Assembly (NCBI GenBank): GCA_028641055.1
Contig: CM054059.1
Location: 112,170,263-112,234,262 of the forward strand
DNA: 64,000 nucleotides
Source of the DNA: Alopecurus myosuroides
Lineage: Eukaryota > Streptophyta > Magnoliopsida > Poales > Poaceae
Reading direction: 5' to 3'
The notes under the pieces were generated by a model, which saw nothing but the letters and a program-made list of their open reading frames with translations, was not told the origin of the DNA and did no database searches. The translations under genes and the position numbers were made by a program. This document shows, piece by piece, positions 45,615 to 57,063 of this stretch (positions are counted from its first letter, which is position 1; each line of letters begins with the position of its first letter).

Positions 45615-48600
45615 TGTAACACCCGGGGTTTTCCCCAATTTGTTTTGTTGTTTTCTTTTTGCATCATCATGCATTTAAAAGTTGCACCCTGTTTAAAAAT
45701 TCATCAACTCTTATTTTCTAAAATTCGTTTAATTGATTAATCAATTTTTATTAGAACCAAAACGATCTCTGAAAAATAATAAAGCAAACCCAAAAAAAAA
45801 ATTAGAGTTGTGAGAGAGAGAGAGCCCAGCCTGGCCAATTTTCGGCCCAGCTAACCAAACCGGCAGCCCAACCAGCCCCACTGAATCCCTCCCCACAAAC
45901 CCTAACTTTTCTTCTCTCCCTCGCAGAAAACCCCCCGCCGTTTCTTGTTTTGCGTTCAGGTCCCTCCACCACCTGCCAGGGAACTCACGCACCCGACCAG
46001 AACCAACTCACGCACACCGCACGGAAGAGAAAAAAAAAATCGATCGATCGTTCGAAGCCCCGTCGCCTGCGTCTCCTTCCTCCTTCGATCCCGTCCCCGA
46101 CCTCTCCCCCTCGAGCCCAGCTCGCCTCCCTTCCCGGCCAGGAGGCCAAGCTCCGTCGCCCCTCACCCTCGTCGTGTGCCCCTGCCCTGGCCGCGAACGC
46201 GTCCCGCGCGCGAGGCGCCCTCGCCGAGCGCTGCGCCGCCGTCGGGGACCCCTCCCCAAGTTCGGCCGCGCCCTCTCGAGCTCTCCCCCTCGCAGCAGCG
46301 CCGTCTCCGACCACCCCCCGCCTCCTACTCTACTCCGGCCAACCGCCGCTGCTGCTCCCTCCACCGCCTCCCGTCGCCCTCGCCTCCTCTCCGTCCGCGG
46401 CGCCGGCAGGAGGCCGCCCAAGACCTCCCCCCTCGCAGCAGCGCCTCCGCCTCGAGGCCTCCTCTCCGTCCCCGGGGCCGGCCAGGAGCTCCTTCCGCCG
46501 CCAAGCTCGCCTCCCGCTCCTTCCAGGGCAGCGCCGCCTCGTCCCCTCCGAGATGAAGCACGCCGCGGTCTGTGGGCCGTCAAGGCCAAGAACGGCTGCG
46601 CCTTCCCCAAGGCCGAGAAGCCAGCCACCGTTGCCGAGCCCAGGTTCTACCCCGCCGACGACGTCAAGCCACGCACCACCGCATCCGCCGCCGGCCTGCT
46701 GCCTCTCCTGGTCGACTCCACCAAGCAGGACGGAGCCCTACCGCCGCGTCTGTCGCTTCCGTCGGATCTTCGTCCACTGCGGCACCTTCTGCCGTGTCGA
46801 GCAGGCTGCTGCACGCCGGAGCCACGAAGGGCAACGCCGCCGTCAGCGTACGCGGCACCGACACCGCCGTCCTCGACCAACCGTGAACGCATACACCGCC
46901 GCCGTTGGACTTGTTGTGGTGGCCGCCTTCGTGCGTGTCCACGAGAGCCCAACGACCGAGAGACATCGACAAGTACACCGACGCAGTGAACCCCATCAAC
47001 CCCGACGATGTCGAGTGTGACGGATACGTGGAACCGCCAAGTTCACCCCGACCCCGAAGTTTGCACACCAAGATCCGCTACCACGACGACCCGTGAACGA
47101 CTACTTCCACTACGACACGAGTACGACTACTTCCTCGACTACATGAGAACGAACGTCTACTTCCCCTACTACAACGACGTCGACTACTTCCACTACCACG
47201 CCTACGTCGATTACTTCCTCTATGACCCGAAGACCTCGACTTCGACTACATCGACAACGGAATGTCTACTTCCCCTGCTACGGCGACTTCGTCTACTTCC
47301 TCTTCTTCGTCTACTTCCTCCACGTTCCGAAGTTTCCGGCGTTGACCCCGGCGATCCTCTTTCCAACGTGCGAACCCAAACCCCTATACCTATGCCCTAT
47401 TTTCTACAACATATCAACTATAATTAAAATGTCATCTCATTCATGTGTTGCATTGCATTTTTGTGGGTAAATAAATAACTCGAACCTCCTAAATTAAATG
47501 TTGGGCTTCCGGCTCAATTTAAATTGATTTAATTGCATAAATCATAACTAATTCATTTTAACTCCAAGTTTGAAAAGTAAAATATGTTTTCCAATCAAAA
47601 TTCTCTAAACTTTGCAAATATCAACTTTGTTTTCTGTTTTAAATAAATTAAATTGCTGAAAACAACTATTTCTTAATTAATGCATTAAAATTGCTAATTT
47701 GATAACTTGCTCATTTTAATTCCAAATCCAACAAATAAAATATGTTTTCATACCAGAAAAATGCACTTAATCTATTCATGCCATCCATGTTCATGTTTGC
47801 ACCTTGCATGTTGCATTTGTAGTAGTGTTATGTATGTTCACCTAATAAATAAATATGGAATGTGTTGGGGTATTTAATTCAACTGTTGCCCTATTCCATT
47901 TAATCTTGTCTCACTCACCTATCTATTGTTTTCCATGCTAAACAACATTTAACTTGATGGTTAGATAAACAACTTGAACCAATTCCTATTTCTCCGGACT
48001 CCGGTTCCGATTAAATTGCTTAAGTTGTTTCCTCTCCGTTGCATCTTGCCATGTCATGCATATAAAATAGGATCATGCTGGATCTTTTGCCGTAGTAGTA
48101 ATTGTTGCATCCGGTGTTTGTTCGAGGTTCGTCGCTTCTTCGCGGATAGGATGTTGAGATGATGTGAGCAACGACAAGTGCTGTGGATGTACCTCTACTT
48201 GCTGGATCTCAGGCAAGTATACTCACTTGCTGCCAAATGGCTGCCTTTCATCACTTGTTACCGATTCTTTCCGTTGTTCTTATTCTAGCCTGTTGATTCG
48301 ATGCTTGTGTCTCGATCCTATGATATGTTTACCTTGCAGCCATGATATAGCCTTTTCCTTCCACTTCCTATTAACTGTTGTTTGTTTACCCTGTTGGCCC
48401 TCGTGTCGTAGTTGCATGCTTAGTGTTGTTTGCGCTCAAGTTCTGTTGTCCGTCCTATCACCTGTTTAGTTGATAGTTGGGTTTCATTTTCAATCAACAA
48501 AATGTTAATGTTTTGGGTAATAATAATTTGATGATAAGGCACCGGCAGGAGGCCCGGGTAAGGGTTTTGGAGCCGGCTGGTGTCGAGACTAGGAAAAGAG

Positions 48601-49800
48601 TCTTGTCTACTGATCCATGATGAGCGTGCTCACCGCATCCGGGTGGTAGTATGGGACCCCCCTCGACTTAGATCTGATCTGCAGCTTGTCCGAAGAGCCA
48701 CACTTAGTTCGGGTGTTCCATTTGCTCCTTGCATAATGGGAGGGCCCCCCATGGTTACTGGTGATGATGATGATGATGCATATAGGGCGAGGCCTGTAGT
48801 GCCGGGGTGTTGTGTCCTGCGGGAGTTTTGTACAGCTGCGCTGAGTATTCGGCTGCGTGGCTGGGACCTTATAGCTTCGTGGCTCTGAGGATGGGTTGTA
48901 GAGACGGTTTGGGTCGTGTCAAGCCAACCTGAGTTTTAGTTGGTGGCTTGAGTGTGTACGGGTACTGGAGCACACCCTGCAGGGATAAATCTTCCCGAGA
49001 AGCCGTGTTGTCCGCGGTTATGTGACGACTTGGTGAAAGTACTGGCTAACAAGTACTCAGACAACTTACACCTAATGATAATAACTTGACTAGTAATAGT
49101 CTTATTGACACAATAAATTGATCCATCATTAATCCAACCGTGTGAGTTATCCTTGGGTTGCTTCCTTAGTAGGGGGTGACATTGGATGGGTTTGTTTGGA
49201 TTTACTTTCAGTTGGTTTCGATACGCTATCTTATCCCCTCTTTTAGCCGGAAGTTGTAGTGTGTTTCTGTAGCTGGTTAGTGCATCCCACTGCCGCTTCT
49301 TTGCCATAATCCCTTTCCTTTCCGTTGATCCCAAAGTATTTGTATCTTGTGATGATTGGCTACGCCGGTATCTTGTGAGTATGGTTTATCCACTTGCCAG
49401 TACTTAACCGTACTGACCCACGAATCTCTTTCGTGGCTGCATATTCAATATTGCAGTCAACAGGTTTGAAGTCTGACGACGTTAGCTTGGGAATCCCTCC
49501 GGCTTGGCCTGGGCAGGGATTGGACGCCATCGGTTATCTTCAGGACTCTTAGTCCAATTTGGATCTTGTCCGTAGTCGGACACTATGTTGTTTCTTCCGC
49601 TGTTATTTGGATCTTTGTATTGTATCAGTTGTATCCCAGACTCGTTTGAGTCATCTTGTATATATCTCATTCTGTTGTTGTTGTGGATTATTCGTGAACT
49701 GTTGTAATGTTATCAGACGTGGCAACCTGGAATCGGTTATTATGTGGATTTTGGCGGGAATGCTGAAATCTGCATAGTGCAACGATCTCGGGGCGTCACA
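45615..49800 (+). repeat. 3' LTR of the non-autonomous element, full length
   Basis: It is 4186 bp and begins TGTAACACCC. It has a very GC-rich region (46060-47100) where all frames look open, CTACTTCC-type short repeats (47100-47330), an AT-rich body and an end GGGGCGTCACA. Open frames here are compositional and not genes. Confidence 0.9.
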
Positions 49801-49805
49801 GTTGT

Positions 49806-49914
49806 TGTGCTGATTAGCCTGGAACTGGGCCATCTGCATCACGACCTGAGTCATCTGAGTCAACAGCTCCGTGATTGGCGGTGGCTCAGGCGGGTTGTTC
49901 CTTGTTGGCGGCAT
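49806..49914 (-). pseudogene. Start of the Gypsy gag, cut off by the inserted element
   Basis: The ATG at 49914 begins MPPTRNNPPEPPPITELL, a Pro-rich gag N-terminus followed by a Gln/Met helix. The frame reaches the GTTGT target copy and continues, after skipping the insert, at 44531 ([17 protein letters not shown]). This defines the gag start and confirms the insertion. Confidence 0.85.
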
Positions 49915-50123
49915 CCCGAATAGACATGCATTTTAGCACAACAACAGAAACAGATAGACTTGGAAACCGAAAGAGAGATTATTCCGACGCATGAATAGAT
50001 AACCAACAGGTACATCATCACATGTTCAAATACATCAGAATATCCAACACACCACAAATGGTTCGAATGCCACAGGATAACTAAACATAGCTAAGAATGG
50101 ATACATCGGTACTCCCATGCTCA

Positions 50124-50939
50124 TCACGCAGGACGGCGGTGAGTAGTACGACGAGAGGTACGGTGAGGAGCACGCCCACGAAAGTAGGTAGAACGACGAT
50201 CCACATAGATCTGACGTGGCCTGAGAGCGACTCTAGGTGTGGTGAAGTACATAGCATCGACTCCCTGTGCTCCAAAGCGTGGAATCCCAGTGTAACCAGC
50301 ACCGAGGTTGAGGAGTTGACCTCTGATCGGCTCGTAACCTCCAGCATCTGGCAGACGACGACCAACTGGCTGATCGAAACGTGCAAAGCGCTCATCTTCA
50401 ACAAAGTCTGTTGTGTACGTCGCCAGACGAGTCAAAGCAAGGTAGAGCTGCTCCCTGACTGAAGTCAACTCCTGAGAAAGTGTGCCGGCAACTGCGTCAC
50501 TGTGCCTCACAAACTGAGCGGTGGTGTGCAGCCTGGTGTTATCATGCTCGTAGACATCCAGGTTGTCGTAGAGAGTGAAGTGAGCTCCCTCCGAAGTGAT
50601 GTAACCACGGGGGATGTGGCGATAGATAGAATCGTCAAATCCCTAGTAGTCAGCACGAAGGACGGTGAGACTCACATAAGCTGCCTGCTGCACGGCCATA
50701 TCCACTGTGGAACCTACTCCCTCGTAGCGGTGGACGACGCTCATGCCATCATCTGACAGAATGTAGACGATAGCCTGGTAGTAGGTCTGGTCAAACTCTC
50801 GCTGCTGCTCGTAGACCTGGTACTCTGGTGCCCAACGGAACCCCAGATAAGTGACCATGTCTCTCAGCATCTCCTGATAACCGGCAGTGCTCTCGCAGCG
50901 AGTCATCCGAACCACCTGCGGGTAGAACCTGAGATCCAT
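50124..50939 (-). pseudogene. ORF between 5' LTR and gag of the Gypsy element, one stop codon
   Basis: One frame runs from 50939 (MDLRFYPQVVRMTRCE) to 50124 with a single TAG at 50645-50643, for about 271 codons. It shows amphipathic, Tyr-rich stretches (YQEMLRDMVTYLGFRW; YEQQREFDQTYYQAIVYIL), LHTTAQFVRHSDAVAGTL and a basic, Arg-rich end (RGRAPHRTSRRTTHRR). I do not recognise a domain. Extra ORFs upstream of gag are known from some rice Gypsy elements, so a position-specific accessory protein is plausible. Continuity of the frame across the stop argues that it was coding until recently. Confidence 0.6.
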
Positions 50940-51460
50940 CTGCAGATGATCGGGGAAATTTAGATTAGACGCCGGTAGAGAACTGAAGTGGAAAGCAACA
51001 ACAAGGTTTCAACGGACGAAAAGGATGTTGAGAAGAACAGGATATCGAAGCAACAACGGGAAACACGAGACCAAAACTCCTGAGGTACTACGGAAAACCC
51101 ATCTGGGCTTCTAAAGGATCAATATCTACTGCTTAAGGAATAGAGGATTTGCTTCCGGGGCTTACACGCCTCCGTTCTCAATCATGAGTAGGCAACATGA
51201 TAAATCATGTCACAACCACCTCCATCCCTATGGACTAGTAGATATAACTATCCTAGAGAAACTAGGATACGTGAAATCCTAACTTGAAAGATTAGATGAG
51301 AAGGGAAAACAACGTTGCACTTCCTTACCAGAAAAGGGAGGGTGGGTGGGGAAAGAAGTAAAATGGCAGAATTCCTACTCTCACGTTTCATTTTTCCTAT
51401 ATAGCTACAAAATAGTTTCTAGACTCAACTGCGACCAGTAAAAGGGATCCTACAGGCAGA
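50940..51460 (-). other. Gypsy 5' leader
   Basis: No coding content is seen between the primer site and the upstream ORF. Confidence 0.5.
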
Positions 51461-51475
51461 CAGGCTCTGATACCA
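51461..51475 (-). promoter_or_regulatory. Primer-binding site of the Gypsy element
   Basis: The minus strand reads TGGTATCAGAGCCTG two bases after the end of the 5' LTR, complementary to initiator tRNA-Met. Confidence 0.92.
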
Positions 51476-51477
51476 TT

Positions 51478-54400
51478 TGTCGCACCCGGACTTCTAGAGG
51501 ATACTCGCAGTTCCGTTGAACAGTAGTTGATTGGATTACGGGGCTTACCGGCACCCGCATCTCTTACGAGTAGGCCAACACACGTATGTGTGACAACCAA
51601 CCCCTACTGTTCATCGTCTACGTAAACCATCCCATAGAAATCAGGATACTACCATTGACGTACTTCATACCATACACACATGGTACGTCAACGACGTTTA
51701 ACAGAATGATAACACAACATATCTCTAAGACACAAATAAATAGAAATAAGTTGCAAATAGCTCTCACTAGAGCAGAGATAGCAAATACAATCATCCAGAG
51801 GACACATGTCCCAACATATCATCATTACATCTCAGCGGAAGCATTCAAAGGGTCTGAGTACAGACAAAATCCAAATAGGCTTAAGAAGCCAGGAATGAAA
51901 AGGAAAACGGAGCCCATCCACGATGTCTCGGATCCTGCCCGGGCCCGCTATCTACTCGTCAGCAGCCTCGTCAAACTCCACGTAGTAGCCGTCACGGGGA
52001 TCCTCGTAAGCGTAGTCTGCGGAAACCACAGCCCCAAAGGGGTCAGTACATAAACGTACTGGCAAGCAAGACTCACAGTTCACCAAAGTGTAACCCGTCA
52101 ACACCAAGCACTGATGCTTTGGGTTCAACGGAAGAAAGGGTGATACAAAAGATGTGGCAGCTGGTTGCACTAACCAACTACAGAACATGATACAACTTCC
52201 GGCTAACAGAAAGGGGATAAGATAGCGTATCGTAACCAACTATAACTAGCTCCAAACAAACCCATCCTGGATCTCGCCCCTTATCCAAAGAAGCAACCCG
52301 AGGATAACTCACACCGTTGGATTAATGATGGGTCAAGTTATTGTGTCAATAAGGCTATTACTAGTCAAGTCATCGTTAGTTAGGTGTAAGTTGTTCTGAG
52401 TACTTGTTAGCCAGTACTTTCACCAAGTTAACCATAACCGCGGAAAACACGGCTTCTCGAGAAGATTTATCCCTGCAGGGGTGCACCAATTTGGCCGTAC
52501 ACGTAAGAATATCCCGCCAGACGGGAATCAAACCCACCAAGCGAGGCACTCTACACAACTCAACTCTTCTTCGCATCAAGCCCAAAGAACCCCGTGCAGT
52601 GAGCGCACGGCTAATCAAGCCCCACGAAGAAAAGGGGACCCTCATAGCACTCTAAGAACGTGTCTCCCTAAATGCCGACTACAAAAGTTCCACCCTGGCC
52701 TCGGGTTCGTACCTGCATATGCGTGCGGTAAATGGAAAACCCGAACTAAATGAGGCGATTTGGACGAGATGTGAATCGAATCAAATTGAGGGGGGCGCCC
52801 ATACACGCTTCCCACATGCGGATAGTGCGCCCATCATGGATCAGTAGACAAGACCCTTTTCCTAATTAGGGTCGACACTAGCAGGCCTCAAAACCACGCC
52901 GGGCCTCCTGCCGGTGCCTTATCCGCAAATTATTATTACCCCAAATTAACAGGTTGTTGTTTAACATCGAGCCCCAGAACATAATAGAAATATAGTAACA
53001 GAAAGTAACGGGTAACAGACTCGAGCAAAAACAACCCTAAGCATGCTAGTAAGACACGGGCCCAAGCAACGGGGTTATAGGAGTGGAGGTGAGGCAATAT
53101 CAGGGTTCAGGGTATCATGTGATAGGTTCGTTACAGAAACAACTATTCATAGGGCTAGCAGAAATAGACAACAGAAAGTATCGGTAACCAATGTTGATAG
53201 GAACACAATGGTTCATGTGAGTGATAACTTGCCTGCAAACTCAGCAGCCTGGTACTGAGCTAGATCCTCGGAAGGGGTGTCGTAAGTATCGTCTGTCTCA
53301 ACGTCGTCGTCTATCCGAGAAGAAGCAAACAAACAATGCAGAAAGATAAACAATCAATAACATGGCATAGTGCACAATCATGGGATGATGCATGTCAATT
53401 TAATGGATGCATCAAAATAAACTAGTTGACATGGTAACACAATTTAATTGGACCCATATGCAATTTGGGTTGCATATGAAAAGCCCATGAATTATGGTTG
53501 GAATATTTGTTTTCCAACTAATCAACAGGTGATAGTGGATTAGTATGATGCATGGATGAGGAAAACAACAAAATAACAACAATAGGAACAATTTAAAATA
53601 GGGTTTACCAAGTTTGGAATTTTATTGCTTAAGTTAATAAATTTTGGTTCCTTAAAGGTGTTACCCAAGCATTTGTTGTTTTCAGCAATTTAAATTGTTC
53701 AAAACAAATAACCAAGTTCATATTTGGAAAGAGCACAAAATTTTAGGTGGATTACATGTTTCAAAAATTGAAAAAGGAATTAGAATGATTTAATTATGAA
53801 TTAAACAAGTTTAAACAAGATTTAAATGAATTTAAAACAAGTTTGAATATTATTTGAATTTTATTTGTTCAAAACATAAATTCAAATTCATATTTGAAAA
53901 GTTTATGTTTTTCTGGTTTGAAAACATATGTCACATGTTCAAAAATAATTTAATTTGAACAAGTTATGAATTTAGCAAACTTAAATGATTTAAACAAGGT
54001 TTAAATTATTTAAGCAATTTTAATTATTCAAAACATGAAACAAAATTTATATCTGAAAAGGTGGTTTGAAATAGCATGGAAAACATATTTTATTTGCATT
54101 ATTTGGATTAAGTATGAATTAGTTATGCAATTTATCAAATTACAAATGAATTGTTTGAATTTGAATTTTGATTGCATTTGGAATATCCAAAACATATTAC
54201 AAATGGTTTAAATAGATAGATAATTTAATGTGGATCAACAAACATATTTTACTTTTATTAATTGGATTTTATAAAATGAAAGTTATTTGCATTTTAAAGT
54301 AGAGGACCATTCTGTAAATTAAAAGGGACTTGTTTTAAAAGAAAAATGCTGAAAACTTTTTATACCGCACAGCTAGCTACCCCAGGCACTGCCAATGGGC

Positions 54401-55914
54401 CCTGGGCCAGCGTGGCATGCATGCGTGGCAGCTGTGCCACACAGCAGCTGACGGGGGGGCCACCCTGTCAGCGCGCTGCGCAAAAATGGTGGTTTTATTC
54501 GCGGAAGCCAGGGTTCGAACCCAGGCCCTCCGCGCTCGCTTGCACGCGCTGTTGCCACTACGGTGCTCGTTCAGATCTTGACAGATAAGGGGACGCGTAC
54601 AGGTTATAGTTCATCTTCGCTTATCTGAATTTTTAACAGCGCGCTTGACTGAACCCCGACAGTGAAACGACGATGGACGGCGGCGATCGACGCTGCCGTG
54701 CTGCGGTGGTGCGTTGGTGTTGGATGCGTGCGTGCCCGTGTTGCGATTCAGAGGGAATAGAGGTGAGTTGGAGGGCACGGTGGGCTCACCGGCGATGGAG
54801 ACGTGGCAGAGGCCCGAGGAAGACGGTGGCCGGCGACAGCGACGTGCTTGGCGGCGGCGCTGTGGACTTCCTCCGCGGCTGCTGTGGTGTTGACGACGAC
54901 GAGGGAGATGTGGTGAGCTCGTTCCCGCGGTCAGCGAGGGGGATGGGGTACAGGAACGGCGGCGGCGTCCATGGTTTCAGAAGCGGCTCTACGGTGGCGG
55001 TGGCAGAGAGGGGATCGGCAGCGAGAGAGAGGGAAATGGCGGCGGCGCGAGGTAGGTAGGGGGTAGGGGTAGCTAGGGCATGCGCAGGGGGTCTAGGGTG
55101 GATTTTATAGAGGGCTAGGGCGAGGATCGGCCATCGGAGAGGTGTTGTGCCGCCGTGGCATAGCCGGATGTGCCGCCGTACAGGAAAAAGAAGGAGGGGA
55201 GCGAGGGCGAACCGGTATCGGGCCAGGGGGAAGGAGGAAAGAAGTGGGCTGGGCTGCCCACTGCCCCTGGCGCTCGTTTTTTCTTTTTTTTAAAATTTTT
55301 CTCCTTCTGTATTTTTTTGCAGAAATGGAAAATGGAAGAAAATGAGGGTTTAAGAGTTAGGAAAATTTTAGAAAAAATTTGGGTGAGTTATTTAGGTCAT
55401 CAACAAACACTTGCCACTTTCTGTTTTCCAAAATTTCAAAAATAACTTGCTGTTTGCAACTGGGTTCAAATTTGAATTAATTTGGTTATTGATTGATTTA
55501 TTAAAACAAGAATTTAATTAGGGTGAACATATGGTTTAAAAGGAAACAAGTGACTTGAATGTTTTGGTAATTTTCATATTTTCAACTTGGGTGCTGTTTG
55601 TAAAATGTATTTGAATTTTTGAATGCAAATTGGAATTAATTGATTGATTAAAGCCACCATTTTAATAGTTGAACATTATGGAATAAAATGGAAACAAATG
55701 GTTGTTTTTATTTGAACTTTTTATTTAAAAGGTTGTAACAGAGCAAGTATGAAATAAAATGTTTGAATAAAGTTTGAATTTGAATTGTGAAAACAGAGAA
55801 AAACAGATGCAAACAAAAGAAAACAAAGCAATGAGTATGATGACATGATGCAAAACTTTAATTAAACAAGAAACAAACATGCTAGGGGTGGGTTTTCATA
55901 CTTGGGATGTTACA
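51478..55914 (-). repeat. 5' LTR of the Gypsy element
   Basis: It starts TGTAACATCCC (55914, minus) and ends GGGTGCGACA next to the primer site. The TATA box is at 55103-55110. It is nearly identical to 36083-40524; differences are mostly transitions and homopolymer length changes. The true right target copy ATAAG is at 55915-55919. Confidence 0.93.
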
Positions 55915-55995
55915 ATAAGTATTAAAGCGTTTAATATGCCTGCTCTTTTATGAATACATGTCTTAAGTGTTTTGCGTATTTTCTGTTGTAGATCA

Positions 55996-57063
55996 ATGGC
56001 ACCTAGCAACCTTCCTCAGTTGTCCGCGTTTGCGTTGAGGTCAATCCTAGAGAAAGATAAGCTTGATGGAACTAATTTCACCAACTGGTATCGTAATCTG
56101 AGGATAGTCCTCAAGCATGACAAGAAAGAACATGTTCTAGAAACTCCACTTCCAGAAGAGCCAGATGACGATGCGACTGTCGTAGTCACGAATGCCTACC
56201 GTAAGACTAGAGATGAGTCTACGGAAATTAGCTGTCTTATGCTTGCACACATGGAAACGGACTTGCAGCAGCAGTTCGAAAATGTTGAGGCCTACGATAT
56301 GATCGAAAGCCTCAAAAGTATGTTCCAGGCTCAGGCAAAGACCGAGAGGTATCAAGTCTCTCAAGCTTTGCTGGGCTGTAAGCTGAAAGATGGCGATCCA
56401 CTGAGTCCGCATGTAATCAAGATGATTGGTTACATTCAGTCTCTGGATCGGCTGGGCGTCCCAATTAACGAAGAGTTCGCTACTGATATAATTCTGAACT
56501 CTCTTCCTAGTGCGTATGGTTCGTTCATCTCGAACTACCATATGCATGGTATGGATAAGAGTATGACTGAATTACATGGGATGCTCAAAACGGCAGAGGC
56601 TGATATTAAGAAAGGCGCCAGTCAAGTGTTGATGGTGCAGAATAAGGCTAAGTTCAAGAAGAGTTCTTGGACTAAGAAGAAGAAGGATAAGTCAGGAGGT
56701 AGCGCCCATGGCCCTGTCCAGAGTGCTCCCTCAAAGACTAAGCCTTCTCCTACAGCCGGAGCCAATTGCTTCTATTGCAAGCAGGATGGCCACTGGAAGA
56801 GGAACTGCACCAAGTATTTGGCTGACAAGGCCAAGAGTGTAGGTATGACTTCCGACTCAGGTACACTTGTGTGCAATGTTATAGACATTTATCTTGCTGA
56901 TGCACCTAATAGTTCTTGGGTATATGATACCGGATCAGTCATTCACATTTGCAACTCGTTGCAGGGGCTGGTAAGAACTAGGAGCGTGGCAAGAGGAGAG
57001 TCGCTGCGTTGGAAGTCGGCACGATGCAACTTCATTTACCTTCAGGATTTATTTTGGAACTAA
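55996..57063 (+). pseudogene. Copia gag and protease, ending in a frameshift
   Basis: The start at 55996 (MAPSNLPQL) is preferred over an upstream in-frame ATG at 55972, because CTGTTGTAG between them resembles a splice acceptor. Gag domain: TNWYRNLRIVLKHDKKEH, with LLGCKLKDGDPLSPHV further on. After a Lys-rich linker comes the zinc knuckle CFYCKQDGHWKRNC (56767-56808), then the protease active site YDTGSVIHICNS (Asp codon 56926-56928). Near 57000 the frame changes. The next block (AALEVGTMQLHLPSGF) continues in another frame, apparently after loss of roughly 30 bases that normally encode the end of the protease region. The frame then ends at 57063. Confidence 0.9.

Larger units (their letters stand above)
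44532..49800 (+). mobile_element. Non-autonomous LTR retroelement inserted in the Gypsy gag
   Basis: Target copies GTTGT flank it (44527-44531 and 49801-49805). LTR one is 44532-45137 and LTR two is 45615-49800; both start TGTAACACCCGGGG and end GCGTCACA. The primer site for initiator tRNA-Met is at 45140-45152. The 477-base interior has no coding region. LTR one lacks about 3.58 kb present in LTR two. Parts of LTR two (about 48545-49160) are related, in opposite orientation, to the host Gypsy LTR (about 36900-37500), so it derives from a chromovirus-like family. Confidence 0.9.
36083..55914 (-). mobile_element. Chromovirus-like Gypsy retrotransposon (Tekay/Del type), rearranged
   Basis: It lies on the minus strand, inserted in the Copia leader with an ATAAG duplication. 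LTRs are 36083-40524 (3') and 51478-55914 (5'), about 4.44 kb each and roughly 1% different by eye. An initiator tRNA-Met primer site adjoins the 5' LTR. It carries an upstream ORF, gag and pol. The integrase catalytic half, any chromodomain and the polypurine tract are missing. In their place the 3' LTR is followed by Copia gag sequence that joins pol at about 41281. The gag is split by a further retroelement at 44532-49800. The lineage call rests on pol style and LTR size. Confidence 0.85.

Noticed and set aside
45950..47100. Large overlapping ORFs up to about 356 codons
   Set aside because: They lie in the GC-rich part of an LTR; every frame is open, and the corresponding frames are simply absent from the shortened LTR partner.
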